In this document: positions 16,858 through 24,315 of the stretch, one piece after another
Numbering within the stretch: the first letter of the stretch is position 1
Layout of the letters: each line of letters begins with the position of its first letter
Source: Chloroflexota bacterium
GTDB taxonomy: Bacteria; Chloroflexota; Dehalococcoidia; JACQUO01
Reading direction: 5' to 3'
NCBI GenBank assembly: GCA_016210205.1
Contig: JACQUO010000004.1
Coordinates: 1-64,000 of the forward strand
Length of the DNA stretch: 64,000 nucleotides
The notes under the pieces: model-generated
What the model was told of the DNA's origin: nothing
Database searches by the model: none
The model's input: the letters and a program-made list of their open reading frames with translations, nothing else
Program-made: the position numbers and the translations under genes

Positions 16858-17048
16858 CGCACCGCCTCCCGGGTGGCCTGGCCATAGGCCTCCGCCTGGG
16901 CCAGGGCCTCCGCCAGCTCCTGGCGGAGGAAAGAGGCCCGCTCCACGTCCAGGGAGCCGTCCTCCCTCACCACCTGCCAGGCCAACTCAATCAGGCGCAG
17001 GCGGGCCGGGGGCATCCCCCTCAGGGCGTCAACTACGGCCTGGTGCAT
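16830..17048 (-). CDS. 72-residue helical cassette protein
   Basis: The ATG directly abuts the stop codon of the ubiquitin-like gene (TAGATG). The sequence is Ala/Arg/Glu-rich and probably two or three helices (RLRLIELAWQVVREDG...ELAEALAQAEAYG). No family is recognised. Strict juxtaposition suggests it is made together with the ubiquitin-like protein. Confidence 0.65.
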   Translation of the reverse strand: MHQAVVDALRGMPPARLRLIELAWQVVREDGSLDVERASFLRQELAEALAQAEAYGQATREAVRCLRQLARS

Positions 17049-17231
17049 CTAGCCCTTGGTGCCCACCCGTCGCACGAGCTCGTGGAGGGTGTCCTCCCCC
17101 CGCTTGCCCTCCCTCACCTCGGCGTTGGCCAGCTCGGGGAAGAAGTCCGCCATCATGGCCTTGACCTCCTCCACGCTTCGAGATGGGTCGGGGTCGGGGA
17201 ACTCCCGGCCGTCATAGATGAAGATTCGCAT
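17049..17231 (-). CDS. PRTRC protein C homologue (ubiquitin-like beta-grasp)
   Basis: 60 residues with the strongly conserved PRTRC C signatures: N-terminal RIFIYDGREFPDPDPS, central FFPELANAEV and terminal RRVGTKG. The family is predicted to adopt a ubiquitin-like beta-grasp fold. The C-terminal Gly is the expected point of adenylation by the ThiF protein and of cleavage by the JAMM protein. An AAAGGGGGTGAACC ribosome-binding site precedes the ATG. Modification of targets is inference from gene content. Confidence 0.88.
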   Translation of the reverse strand: MRIFIYDGREFPDPDPSRSVEEVKAMMADFFPELANAEVREGKRGEDTLHELVRRVGTKG

Positions 17232-17260
17232 GGTTCACCCCCTTTCCTGTTGTTTTCCTC

Positions 17261-17779
17261 CTAGAACATCTTGAACTGTGGCGGTGGCTTGGCCTCGACC
17301 CTGACCTCAGTCTTCTCCTGACGACCTCTGGCCTTGCGGGCCTTCACCCTTTGCCGGTAAAGCCACCTCTTCAGCCCCCGCAGCTCCCCGGCCTGGTAGT
17401 CGGTCAGGGTCTCCTCCCTGATGTCCTGCGACAAGGAGGGCCTCAAACACTTGGTCCCCAGGTAGAGGTAGATGCAGGTCCAGGTCTCATTGATAGGACG
17501 GCCGAGGGTGAGGGGATACAGGTGGAGAAGAGCCTCCAGGTCGGTGGCCTCATCCCAGGCAGCCTCCCCCTTCTGGCACAGCATGATGTGGGCCAGCCGT
17601 CGCAGCGGGACCTCCTGCTTCAGCTTCTCGGGAATGGTGTCCGCCCAGCTCGAGGGGAAGACGATGATGGGGTCGGTGAGCGCCCCCACCATCTCCTCAA
17701 GATAGTCCACCTGGCCGGTGTCCGCCGGAGCCGTAGCCAGCCCCAGCATTTCCTGAGCTTCCCCTTTTCGGGTTGACAT
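17261..17779 (-). CDS. hypothetical 172-residue protein
   Basis: Starts at ATG 17779, eight bases after a perfect AGGAGG. The central part (DPIIVFPSSWADTIPEKL ... LHLYPLTLGRPINETWT) looks like a folded mixed alpha/beta domain; the C-terminus is Lys/Arg-rich. It ends 29 bases before the ubiquitin-like gene and may be the first gene of the cassette transcript, since a terminator lies just upstream. Not recognised; it does not resemble ParB. Confidence 0.65.
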   Translation of the reverse strand: MSTRKGEAQEMLGLATAPADTGQVDYLEEMVGALTDPIIVFPSSWADTIPEKLKQEVPLRRLAHIMLCQKGEAAWDEATDLEALLHLYPLTLGRPINETWTCIYLYLGTKCLRPSLSQDIREETLTDYQAGELRGLKRWLYRQRVKARKARGRQEKTEVRVEAKPPPQFKMF

Positions 17780-17807
17780 TCTTATCACCTCCTCTCTCGC
17801 CCAAATG

Positions 17808-17826
17808 AAAAACCCCCCGAGGGGGG
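17808..17826 (-). terminator. Rho-independent terminator
   Basis: On the minus strand CCCCCC-TC-GGGGGG is followed by a run of five T. It would end transcripts of the 71-residue gene upstream and so separate it from the cassette genes. Confidence 0.7.
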
Positions 17827-17847
17827 CGTCTCCTGCCGGCTCCCCGC

Positions 17848-18063
17848 TCAGTGGGTGAGGATGAACTGGACGGCGTAGTCCAGGGCGGCCTCCACCCGTT
17901 GGGGGAAGAGGCGCATGGGGGTGTAGACATCCACCACCGGATGCTCCCCCGTCATGTCCACCGAGATGTCGTAGCCTCGGTATGGCCCTCCCGTAACCTC
18001 GATGTCCTCGCGCTTGGTCCTCCGGGCCAGCTCCTCCCGTGTGAACCGCAGAAACTCCTCCAT
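17848..18063 (-). CDS. hypothetical 71-residue protein
   Basis: ATG at 18063 with GAAAGGAGGG nine bases upstream. Small alpha/beta protein (TREELARRTKREDIEVTGG ... ALDYAVQFILTH). A terminator follows it, so it forms its own short transcript or the end of the upstream one. The frame continues upstream to 18483, but that portion lacks coding character. No family recognised. Confidence 0.65.
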   Translation of the reverse strand: MEEFLRFTREELARRTKREDIEVTGGPYRGYDISVDMTGEHPVVDVYTPMRLFPQRVEAALDYAVQFILTH

Positions 18064-18205
18064 CGCGGCCCTCCTTTCTTTATGTCCCCCGGCCCTGGGG
18101 AGGCCGGCGTCCCGGCCCCGCTTCCCTTCTCCCGCCAGAGGCGGGATACCTGGCGGTCTTCCCCAGAGCCTGCCCTGAGCAGAGCGAAGGGGCCGGGGAG
18201 GGGAG

Positions 18206-18331
18206 CTAACTCCCGTTCTTTGTTGCGCTTCTGAGGTAGTAGAGCTTCCAGTTCGCCGTGGAGTGCTTGATTGTCCCGTTGCGGACATCGCCCCTCCCGT
18301 GGGCCTTGCCACACCAGCACTTCTTGGCCAT
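18206..18331 (-). CDS. 41-residue basic Cys-containing micro-protein
   Basis: ATG at 18331 preceded by GGAAGGGGGAAAGACG. The product starts MAKKCWCGKAHGRG and has a basic, aromatic C-terminal half (TANWKLYYLRSA). CxC plus His could bind a metal. The spacing, ribosome-binding site and Lys/Arg content resemble other small phage-type proteins. Very short, so only moderate support. Confidence 0.5.
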   Translation of the reverse strand: MAKKCWCGKAHGRGDVRNGTIKHSTANWKLYYLRSATKNGS

Positions 18332-18348
18332 CGTCTTTCCCCCTTCCT

Positions 18349-18516
18349 ATACGAAAAGGCCACCCCGTAGGGGGCGGCCAAAGAGCAAAGAGGCCCCCTT
18401 CCAGGTGGCCCCTTGCCAGCCCTTCGGCTGAAGGGCCAGTCCCAGATATGAAAAGGCCACCCCTTAAAAAAAGAGGTGGTCAAAAGGCAAAAGAGGCCCC
18501 CCTTACGGGTGGCCCC
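18349..18516. repeat. two near-tandem terminator-like repeat units
   Basis: Units at about 18349-18412 and 18446-18516 share GAAAAGGCCACCCC, then AAAGAGGC-CCCCTT, then GGTGGCCCC. Each unit folds into two hairpins; read on the minus strand, the one at the left of each unit is followed by TTTTC. They lie in the gap between the 179-residue and the 41-residue genes and probably act as terminators. Confidence 0.6.
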
Positions 18517-18544
18517 CGTTGCTTTGTCTTGTCCCTAGTTGCCC

Positions 18545-19084
18545 CTAGTGGGCCAGGTAGTGTCTAACCGCCTTCCTACACGCTTCGTCCACCTTCGCCT
18601 GGACGGGGATGGGAAGGACTTTCCCGTATCTAATGGCCTTGCGCCTTCCCCCCTTGCTCATACCCCGTAGGGTGTCCCCCAGGTCAACCTGAAGGTTGAC
18701 GGGGGAGGACGCAATCCGTATCACGGCAAAGGGCTTGAAGGTAAGCCCGCTCATGCCCAGGCCAACAAGGTAGTTATCGGGTTGCTGGGCGAAGTAGACG
18801 TCCCTGGCGATGGCGTCAAACTGGCCCCTGATTGGCCCCCATTCCCCCAGGCCGTGTATTTGCCTTTGTAGGGCCTTCCATTCCGCTTCCCTTTGCGCCC
18901 TATCATCGGCCTTCCACCAGTCTATCAAGTCCTCGGTATAGGGATGGTAGTGGTGGCGTTCGGGATGGGGGCAAGGCCGTTCTCCATAGACACAGAAGCC
19001 CCCGCTTTCCAGGAATAGGGATACCAGGCGGGCTTGACGGCCAGGGGTAGCCCATAGGGGCTTGTGGTTCCGCTTTGTGGTCAA
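18545..19084 (-). CDS. hypothetical 179-residue protein
   Basis: TTG start with AAAGGGGGATAGC upstream. The N-terminal half has a Cys/His cluster (GGFCVYGERPCPHPERHHYHPY) that could bind zinc, followed by Trp-rich helices (DLIDWWKADDRAQREAEW). The C-terminal half is basic. No HNH or other named motif can be assigned. Element gene of unknown role. Confidence 0.62.
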   Translation of the reverse strand: MTTKRNHKPLWATPGRQARLVSLFLESGGFCVYGERPCPHPERHHYHPYTEDLIDWWKADDRAQREAEWKALQRQIHGLGEWGPIRGQFDAIARDVYFAQQPDNYLVGLGMSGLTFKPFAVIRIASSPVNLQVDLGDTLRGMSKGGRRKAIRYGKVLPIPVQAKVDEACRKAVRHYLAH

Positions 19085-19150
19085 AGCTATCCCCCTTTCC
19101 TTTCTTTCTCCCCTGGGGCGGGCCGAGGGGCCATGCGCCTTGACGGTTTG

Positions 19151-19729
19151 CTAGGCTATGGCTAGGGCCAGTTCCTTGACGGGGGCGGGTTCCGCTTCGG
19201 GCTGGGGGGCGGCCTTGGCCCTGGCCTTGGCCTTGGGCTTGGGCGGGGACTGGACGGCGGCCAGGACTTCGGCTTGGGCTATGGCCTGGGCCGCTTCGCT
19301 GGCCTGGCGTTTGTCCAGGGCGGCGGCCAGGGCATCGGTGTCCTTCCCCCGTATAGGGTAGCCCGCTTCCATGCTGGCCTTGACCTGGGCCTGGTAGCCT
19401 TCGGGGTTCTCCAGGGCCACCCCGTTGGCATAGGCCATGAGGCCCGCCACGAAGTTCTCCCGCACCATCCGCACCGAGTCCTGAATTTCCTTGACCACTC
19501 GGATAACGGGACGGCCCGTCTTGGTGAACTTGACCGCCCCATCGGGTTCATAGGCCAGGCGCAGGGGTGCGCCCAGGGCCTCGGCGGGTAGGAAGGTATC
19601 GCCCATGACATTGGTGGCCGTGAAGAAAGGCAGCCAGACCATCTCCAGGTCTATGCTCCAGACCTTCCGTCCACTAGGGGCCTTCCCATTGGACTTGAGC
19701 AGGGTTTTGATGTAGCTGGGGGTATCCAT
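19151..19729 (-). CDS. hypothetical 192-residue protein with Ala/Pro/Lys tail
   Basis: ATG with GGAAAGGAAAAGCGC upstream. Residues 20-110 look folded (VWSIDLEMVWLPFFTATNVM and FTKTGRPVIRVVKEI). The last ~40 residues are a low-complexity Pro/Lys/Ala/Glu tail of the kind seen on DNA-associated phage proteins. Not recognised. It appears to head a minus-strand run, with a 285-bp gap upstream. Confidence 0.65.
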   Translation of the reverse strand: MDTPSYIKTLLKSNGKAPSGRKVWSIDLEMVWLPFFTATNVMGDTFLPAEALGAPLRLAYEPDGAVKFTKTGRPVIRVVKEIQDSVRMVRENFVAGLMAYANGVALENPEGYQAQVKASMEAGYPIRGKDTDALAAALDKRQASEAAQAIAQAEVLAAVQSPPKPKAKARAKAAPQPEAEPAPVKELALAIA

Positions 19730-20014
19730 GCGCTTTTCCTTTCCTTATGGTGGCGCATGGCCCCCAGGCTCGCCCAGGGGAGCTTCTTTATGTGCTGGCA
19801 GACTGGGCTTTTCGGGCCGTGTGGCTCTATTCGGCTTTCCCGCCTGGGGCCAGTCTTGGAGGCCCCCGAAGGGGCCAGCCAGGTTTGTCAAGGTGCAGCT
19901 TCATTATTGGACAAAAGGGCCACTTGTTCCATAACAAAAAGAACCTTTATTTTCGTCGCGAAGGTGGAGATGGCGATGGGGTGAAGTGGGGGTGCAAGGC
20001 CGGCCCAGAGGGCG

Positions 20015-20527
20015 CTATCTCAGGCCGTAGAGAGCCAGGACGGGGTTGGCCCAAGCCGCCTCAGAGGCAGCCCGGCCCGCAGCGGTGAGGCGGAAATATC
20101 TGCGGGGTGGGCCGGAAGGGTAGTGGTCCTGGAAGGCGGAGGGCTCCTCCACTCCGCTCTCCTCCACCCAGCCCAGCCTCCTGAGATTGGAGAAGTAGAC
20201 AACAAACGAATGATAGCGGCAGCCGGCGGTCTTGTAGGGGATGCGGGCCAGGTGTCTCTCGACCAGACCCTCAATCCGCTCCGGGCTGAGACGCCGCTTC
20301 TCCCGCCGGGCGGCCCTCTCTTCTTCCCTGGTGGCCCGGTCCAGGGCCGTGGCCTGGCGGAGGGCGGTCTTGTAGTGATAGAAGATGTCCGCCTGGGGGG
20401 CGCCCACAGCGGCATCTATGAGGGACGAGCCCTGGGGGCCATTGCCCAGGAGATACTCCTGGATGAACCAGCCACAGCCGAAGGGCCGCAGAAACCCACC
20501 CCGGGGGGGCCTCAAAGGCTCAACCAC
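20015..20527 (-). CDS. hypothetical 170-residue protein, possibly winged-helix
   Basis: GTG start with AGGAGG five bases upstream. The C-terminal half (HSFVVYFSNLRRLGWVEESG ... RRYFRLTAAGRAA) has the look of a winged-helix domain with a beta wing, and the middle is a charged helix rich in Arg/Glu. It follows the recombinase pseudogene by 30 bases. A DNA-binding role is possible; no named family is assigned. Confidence 0.6.
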   Translation of the reverse strand: MVEPLRPPRGGFLRPFGCGWFIQEYLLGNGPQGSSLIDAAVGAPQADIFYHYKTALRQATALDRATREEERAARREKRRLSPERIEGLVERHLARIPYKTAGCRYHSFVVYFSNLRRLGWVEESGVEEPSAFQDHYPSGPPRRYFRLTAAGRAASEAAWANPVLALYGLR

Positions 20528-20557
20528 CGGGCCTCCTCTTCAGCCATGGGCAAATGG

Positions 20558-21249
20558 TCAAGGACGCTCCTCCCATAGCCTCTGATACCAGTCCCGGTGC
20601 TCCCCGCCGGACACCTTCCGATACCTGGCGGTGGTGTTGAAGCTGGTATGTCCCAGGTGCTCCTGGAGGAGCCGGAGGCCGTCCCCGGAGTCATCGAGCT
20701 TCACCGCCATGACCGCGAAGGCGTCTCGGAGCCGGTGGGAACTCACGCCGTGCACCCGGCCCGTCTCCGGGTTCACCAAGTCGGGGAGGCCGGCCCTGCC
20801 GGCGCAATCCCGCACCACCTGCCAGGCGCGGCTGCGGTTGATGCCGAAGAGGACTTTCTTGTCGCCCTGGGTGATAGGCCCCCCACGAATGATGTAATCT
20901 CGTAGCAACTCCAAGGTTCCGGGTCAAGAGGTAGGGTTCTCAGCCGGCGGCGCTCTTGCTCTCGGGCCACCGCCTGTTCCACCTTCGAGCCGCATTTGGG
21001 GCAAAAGGCGTGGGCCTTCCCCAGCCGGGCGTTGCATTGGGGGCAAGCAAGGTTCATTCTGGCCTTCAGGTGAAGGATGCGCACCGTGCCCTGCTGGAGG
21101 TCGACGTCCTCCACGGTGAGGGCCAGGGCCTCCGAGACCCGGCAGCCCAATCGGGCGAGCAGCCTGACGAGCAAGCGGTCCCGCATGTTGGTGGCCGCCT
21201 GCTCCAGGGCAGCTACTTCGTTGGGCTCAAGATATGCCTTCATGGTCAT
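20558..21249 (-). pseudogene. tyrosine recombinase with zinc-ribbon insert, frameshifted
   Basis: The first frame carries catalytic Arg in GCRVSEALALTVEDVD and then a two-knuckle zinc ribbon (LACPQCNARL ... AFCPKCGSK). The second frame carries HRLRDAF (His/Arg box) and LLQEHLGHTSFNTTARY (His and catalytic Tyr). The frames are joined at about 20910-20925, where one base appears to be missing. Translation probably starts at 21243 or 21249. The N-terminal SAM-like domain is short or absent. Without the missing base the protein ends before the catalytic Tyr and is inactive. Confidence 0.8.
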
Positions 21250-21342
21250 TCCTTAGACGCCTGTGGCCCCAATGCTGCTCCGCAGCTTCAAATCAGGGCG
21301 TTGCCCCCGCCCTACCTTTGGGGATCTATACACACACAATCG

Positions 21343-21969
21343 CTAGCGAGAGACAGGGCCCTCGGAGTCATCAGAGGCCTGTTCCGGTAGGAGGGCGGCC
21401 CTGGTCGCCGGTAAGGCGATAACCCTCGTGAGCAGCCTCCTTTTCATCCGCTCCAGAAGGCTGGAGAAAATCTCAGGGGTCATCAGACGATAGCCTTGGG
21501 CTTCCAGGGCGGCTACGATCTCAGATTCTGGCTTGTCCCGTTCACGCGCCATTTGCGACAAGGTAATGACCTTCACATCGTCGGGCACGCCGCCGGGCCC
21601 CACTGCCACCCTCACTTCACCGAAGGGAGCGGCTCTGTCCAAGGCTTCGCTCGCGGCCCGGGCCCCCACCGCCAGAGGCTGCTTGTGGCGGCCAGACAGA
21701 GTCGCGGCCAAGCTCACCATCACGAAGCTCAGCGCTCCGTCGATAAGTTTCCCCTGCGTGAAGTCGGAGGCCAGCGCCATTTCCGTCCGTCGGATGTCCT
21801 CCACTTCTCTCAGCACATCGGCCTTCAGGCTATCAAGGCGCTGAGCCAGGTCCCGCCGGTATAGATGCTCCGCCCCTTCCTCAAGAGCCTTGCCCAGGGC
21901 TGCCACTATGTCCCTCTGCTCTCTAGCTCGGCAGCGCAGCTTTTCCAATAGCTCACAACATGCGGTCAT
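21343..21969 (-). CDS. hypothetical 208-residue helical protein
   Basis: The ATG at 21969 overlaps the stop of the HTH/coiled-coil gene (ATGA), so the two are coupled. N-terminal ~90 residues are charged helices; a short Ala/Val-rich stretch (LSFVMVSLAATLSG) follows and the C-terminus is basic. No family is recognised. Its tight link to the upstream coiled-coil DNA-binding protein suggests a shared function. Confidence 0.65.
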   Translation of the reverse strand: MTACCELLEKLRCRAREQRDIVAALGKALEEGAEHLYRRDLAQRLDSLKADVLREVEDIRRTEMALASDFTQGKLIDGALSFVMVSLAATLSGRHKQPLAVGARAASEALDRAAPFGEVRVAVGPGGVPDDVKVITLSQMARERDKPESEIVAALEAQGYRLMTPEIFSSLLERMKRRLLTRVIALPATRAALLPEQASDDSEGPVSR

Positions 21970-23339
21970 AGATTCCATCGCTCCAGCTCCCTGATAATGA
22001 TCCTCGCGCACTCCCCGAGCGAGGCGGATGTCGTGGGAACCTTATCCCGATTTCGTTCCAGCCAGGCGAGCAATCCGCGCAGCACCACGAGCCCGACCAG
22101 GCGGGCCTCGTCGGCGCTGACACCAGCGTCCCCCTTTGCCAAAGCCAGGAGGCTCCGGAACCACGGGTTGGCCTCAATGTCAGCCTCAATGTGCCCGACC
22201 TCCTGCCCCAGTTTCAGTGCCTGGTCCCTCAATTTCTGTACCTCTGCCAGCGCTTCTCCCACGCCACTCCCCATCTCCCGCCTCAACTCGGTGGCACCTT
22301 CTCTGACAACTGCAGAGATGGCCCGGACCTCCTTGCGAACATGCTTCCGTTCCACCGCCATGTCTGCGTGCAGCCGCGCCTGCTCCTGACGGAGCTTCTT
22401 TATAGCGGCCTGGAGCGCTGATTGCTCCTCCCAAGCCTTCACAGCGCCCCGCTCTGCCTCAGCCACCTCCCGTTGCTTCACCTCGATGAGCCCTTCCAGC
22501 CCCAGACCCTCCTCCAGCGCCTCGAGTTCGTGCAGCAGACGGTCCCGCAAAGCCTCCGACCCCACGCCATGCCGCTGGGCCACTCCCCCCAGCCGCTGCA
22601 CGAAAACAGAGAGGTCTTCCAGAGAAAGCCCCAGGCCGGCCAACGCCTGTAGATCCCTGCGTGCGGTAGCCAGCCGTTCATCGGCGGCCTGGGCCCTCTG
22701 CTCCAGCTCCTGGACACGGTGGGACAGCTCCGCCTCGCGCTGCTCTTTTTGGGCAACATCCCGACTCAAGGGCTGGTGACGCTTTTCGAGCTTCGTTATC
22801 TCGTCGACCAGCTTCTGCCGCCGCTTCCCCAACTCTTCCAGTTGCTCCCGACAACCCTCTAACTCCTTAGCCAGCGGCTCCAAACGAACCACCGTTTCCT
22901 CTAGGCCGTGAACTTTAGTCTCCAGGGCCTCAGGACTAAGGCCGGTCCGCTCCCGCACCTGTTCTAGGGCCAGCGCCGCCTTAATAAAAGCCTGCGCCTC
23001 GATCTCATCTCGGCTCAGCTGGCGGCATACCGCTGCCCACGGTTCGATGTCAGCGGGCTCCACTCCCAGGGTCTGAAGATGGGAAAGGACGGCGAGCCCG
23101 GCCGCCGCCTGGCTTGGCGTTAGCTTGAACCGCCGCAAGTCAACAGCCAACTCTCGCAGCAGTTCCAACTGCTCCGACACGTTACTGGCCTCGGGAAACC
23201 GCCCTGCTTTCAGGTCCGAGATAATGTTGGCCACCGTGCCCTTGCTCGCACCGGCCCGGGAGGCGATTTCGTCATAAGAGAAACCACCCAAGTACTGCCT
23301 GACAATGGCGAGTTGCTTCTTTGGCGACAGCTTTTGCAT
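21966..23339 (-). CDS. HTH protein with long coiled coil
   Basis: 457 residues. The first ~50 form a helix-turn-helix (PKKQLAIVRQYLGGFSYDEI followed by ASRAGASKGTVANIISDLKAG). Residues ~140-390 are an extended coiled coil rich in Glu/Gln/Arg with heptad pattern, and the C-terminal ~60 are a small helical domain. It lacks ATPase motifs, so it is not an SMC. Proteins of this plan occur on mobile elements and may bridge DNA or centre partition complexes. It lies just downstream of a phased repeat array (23381-23461), its likely binding site. Confidence 0.75.
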   Translation of the reverse strand: MQKLSPKKQLAIVRQYLGGFSYDEIASRAGASKGTVANIISDLKAGRFPEASNVSEQLELLRELAVDLRRFKLTPSQAAAGLAVLSHLQTLGVEPADIEPWAAVCRQLSRDEIEAQAFIKAALALEQVRERTGLSPEALETKVHGLEETVVRLEPLAKELEGCREQLEELGKRRQKLVDEITKLEKRHQPLSRDVAQKEQREAELSHRVQELEQRAQAADERLATARRDLQALAGLGLSLEDLSVFVQRLGGVAQRHGVGSEALRDRLLHELEALEEGLGLEGLIEVKQREVAEAERGAVKAWEEQSALQAAIKKLRQEQARLHADMAVERKHVRKEVRAISAVVREGATELRREMGSGVGEALAEVQKLRDQALKLGQEVGHIEADIEANPWFRSLLALAKGDAGVSADEARLVGLVVLRGLLAWLERNRDKVPTTSASLGECARIIIRELERWNL

Positions 23340-23380
23340 GGTGTGCTCCCTACATAAACTGTGTTTTTCGGCTAAACCGC

Positions 23381-23461
23381 GTGAACATCATGACCATGGT
23401 TTGAACCAGTATTTGAACGACACGTGAACGGCAATTTGAACGAAAATTGACTCTCTTTGAC
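23381..23461. repeat. phased TTGA(A)C array, iteron-like
   Basis: Six [T/G]TGA(A)C units start at 23401, 23413, 23424, 23436, 23447 and 23457, i.e. 10-12 bases apart, with a further GTGAAC at 23381 (20 bases earlier). All units are on the same strand and one helical turn apart. The array lies 40-120 bases upstream of the HTH/coiled-coil start and could be its operator, a partition site or a replication iteron block. Confidence 0.6.
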
Positions 23462-23619
23462 CTCTATTACAGGTAACATGCTGAGGGAACTTAACTCAGA
23501 GGTATCGGTAAGCTGAGCTGAGATAACTGAGGGCCCCAATAGACTGCAACTTCAGGTTGTGGCCCCAACGACCGATTCCCGATCACTTTATTACTTGGCA
23601 TCAGGGTGGCTTTGTCCTC

Positions 23620-23913
23620 CAGCAGGCCTCTCATCGCCAGGCTCACCACCTTGATCAGTCGTATGTCTTCCTATTACTTGGCGGACGCCGCCATACCGGG
23701 GGTCTATGTTCACCACCGCCAAGCCCCCTCAGTGACGATACCGATATTGGGATGGGGGACATCGCGCCACCAGCGGCGAACTTGGGCTTCGTCTGTCCTG
23801 GCGGCGTATAAGCCGCTGGAGTCAGCAAAGGAAGTCTTCCCTCTCGGCACCAAGGTGAAGACCCGCCAACCCCGGCTGGCGTAACTCAGCGCCGCTTCAA
23901 GCGCGGCTGCCAT
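23620..23913 (-). pseudogene. primase-polymerase (PrimPol) N-terminal fragment
   Basis: The frame from 23913 reads ALSYASRGWRVFTLVPRGK ... VRRWWRDVPHPNIGIVTEG, the N-terminus of bifunctional primase/polymerase proteins. A one-base deletion near 23725 moves the next conserved block, LAVVNIDPRYGG (metal-binding Asp), into another frame. After that the similarity ends at stops. The rest of the protein, including any helicase part, is missing, so the gene is dead. Confidence 0.7.
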
Positions 23914-24091
23914 CGTCCTGACCCAAGAGCCTCAGGACAGCAGCCCGGGACACGCATATTCTCTTTTGCCCAAGCCGAATCACCGGAACGGGTAGCTTGT
24001 TTTGCCGTGCCAAGGTGTAGGCTAAATTCTTTGAGCAGCCGGTAGCCTCGGCAAATTCTGGGATGGTCATCGTCAGCCGCTCAGCTTTCAT
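23897..24091 (-). CDS. excisionase-like HTH protein
   Basis: 64 residues with a MerR-like winged-helix segment (MTIPEFAEATGCSKNLAYTL ... VIRLGQKRICVSRAAVLRL), the plan of Xis/AlpA-type recombination directionality factors and regulators. The ATG at 24091 has GAAGGAGGGGG upstream. It overlaps the XRE gene by 11 bases and the PrimPol fragment by 17 bases, forming one minus-strand unit. Confidence 0.75.
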   Translation of the reverse strand: MKAERLTMTIPEFAEATGCSKNLAYTLARQNKLPVPVIRLGQKRICVSRAAVLRLLGQDDGSRA

Positions 24092-24301
24092 GCCTCTCCC
24101 CCTCCTTCTCCTGGCTGTCGGGGAAAAGCTCCACTTCCGTGCACCCCAATGCCAGCGCCAGCGCCCGGCGAGCCTTTGGCCAGGGCCAGCGCTTGTTTAG
24201 CTCGAAGTCGCTCACGGCGCTGTTAGTCAACCCGGTCCTGGCCGCCAGCTTCGTCTGGCTGAGCCCAAGGCCTCCCGCCTTTTCCGAATTTTGTTGGCCA
24301 T
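24081..24301 (-). pseudogene. XRE-family HTH regulator, frameshifted
   Basis: From ATG 24301 the sequence begins MANKIRKRREALG; a one-base deletion then shifts LSQTKLAARTGLTNSAVSDF and KARRALALALGCTEVELFPD into another frame. The whole would be a normal ~73-residue cI/Cro-type regulator. It is divergent from the plus-strand gene at 24421, with a promoter and palindrome between them, the usual layout of an element switch. Confidence 0.7.
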
Positions 24302-24315
24302 TGCTCTCGCACCCC

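Noticed and set aside
16180..16887. 235-residue plus-strand open frame opposite the 257-residue cassette gene
   Set aside because: Composition rich in Gly/His/Gln/Pro typical of antisense frames in GC-rich genes; overlapping starts and ribosome-binding sites support the minus strand.
17261..17779. ParB component of the PRTRC cassette
   Set aside because: The 172-residue protein occupies a suitable place but shows neither a ParB nuclease/CTPase motif (G-E-R-R type) nor an HTH pattern.
18349..18516. CRISPR array
   Set aside because: Only two units, each a pair of hairpins of about 65-70 bases, without constant-length spacers; no cas genes in the window.
18545..19084. HNH endonuclease
   Set aside because: The Cys/His cluster near residue 30 suggested it, but no H-N-H/N spacing or second Cys pair fits.
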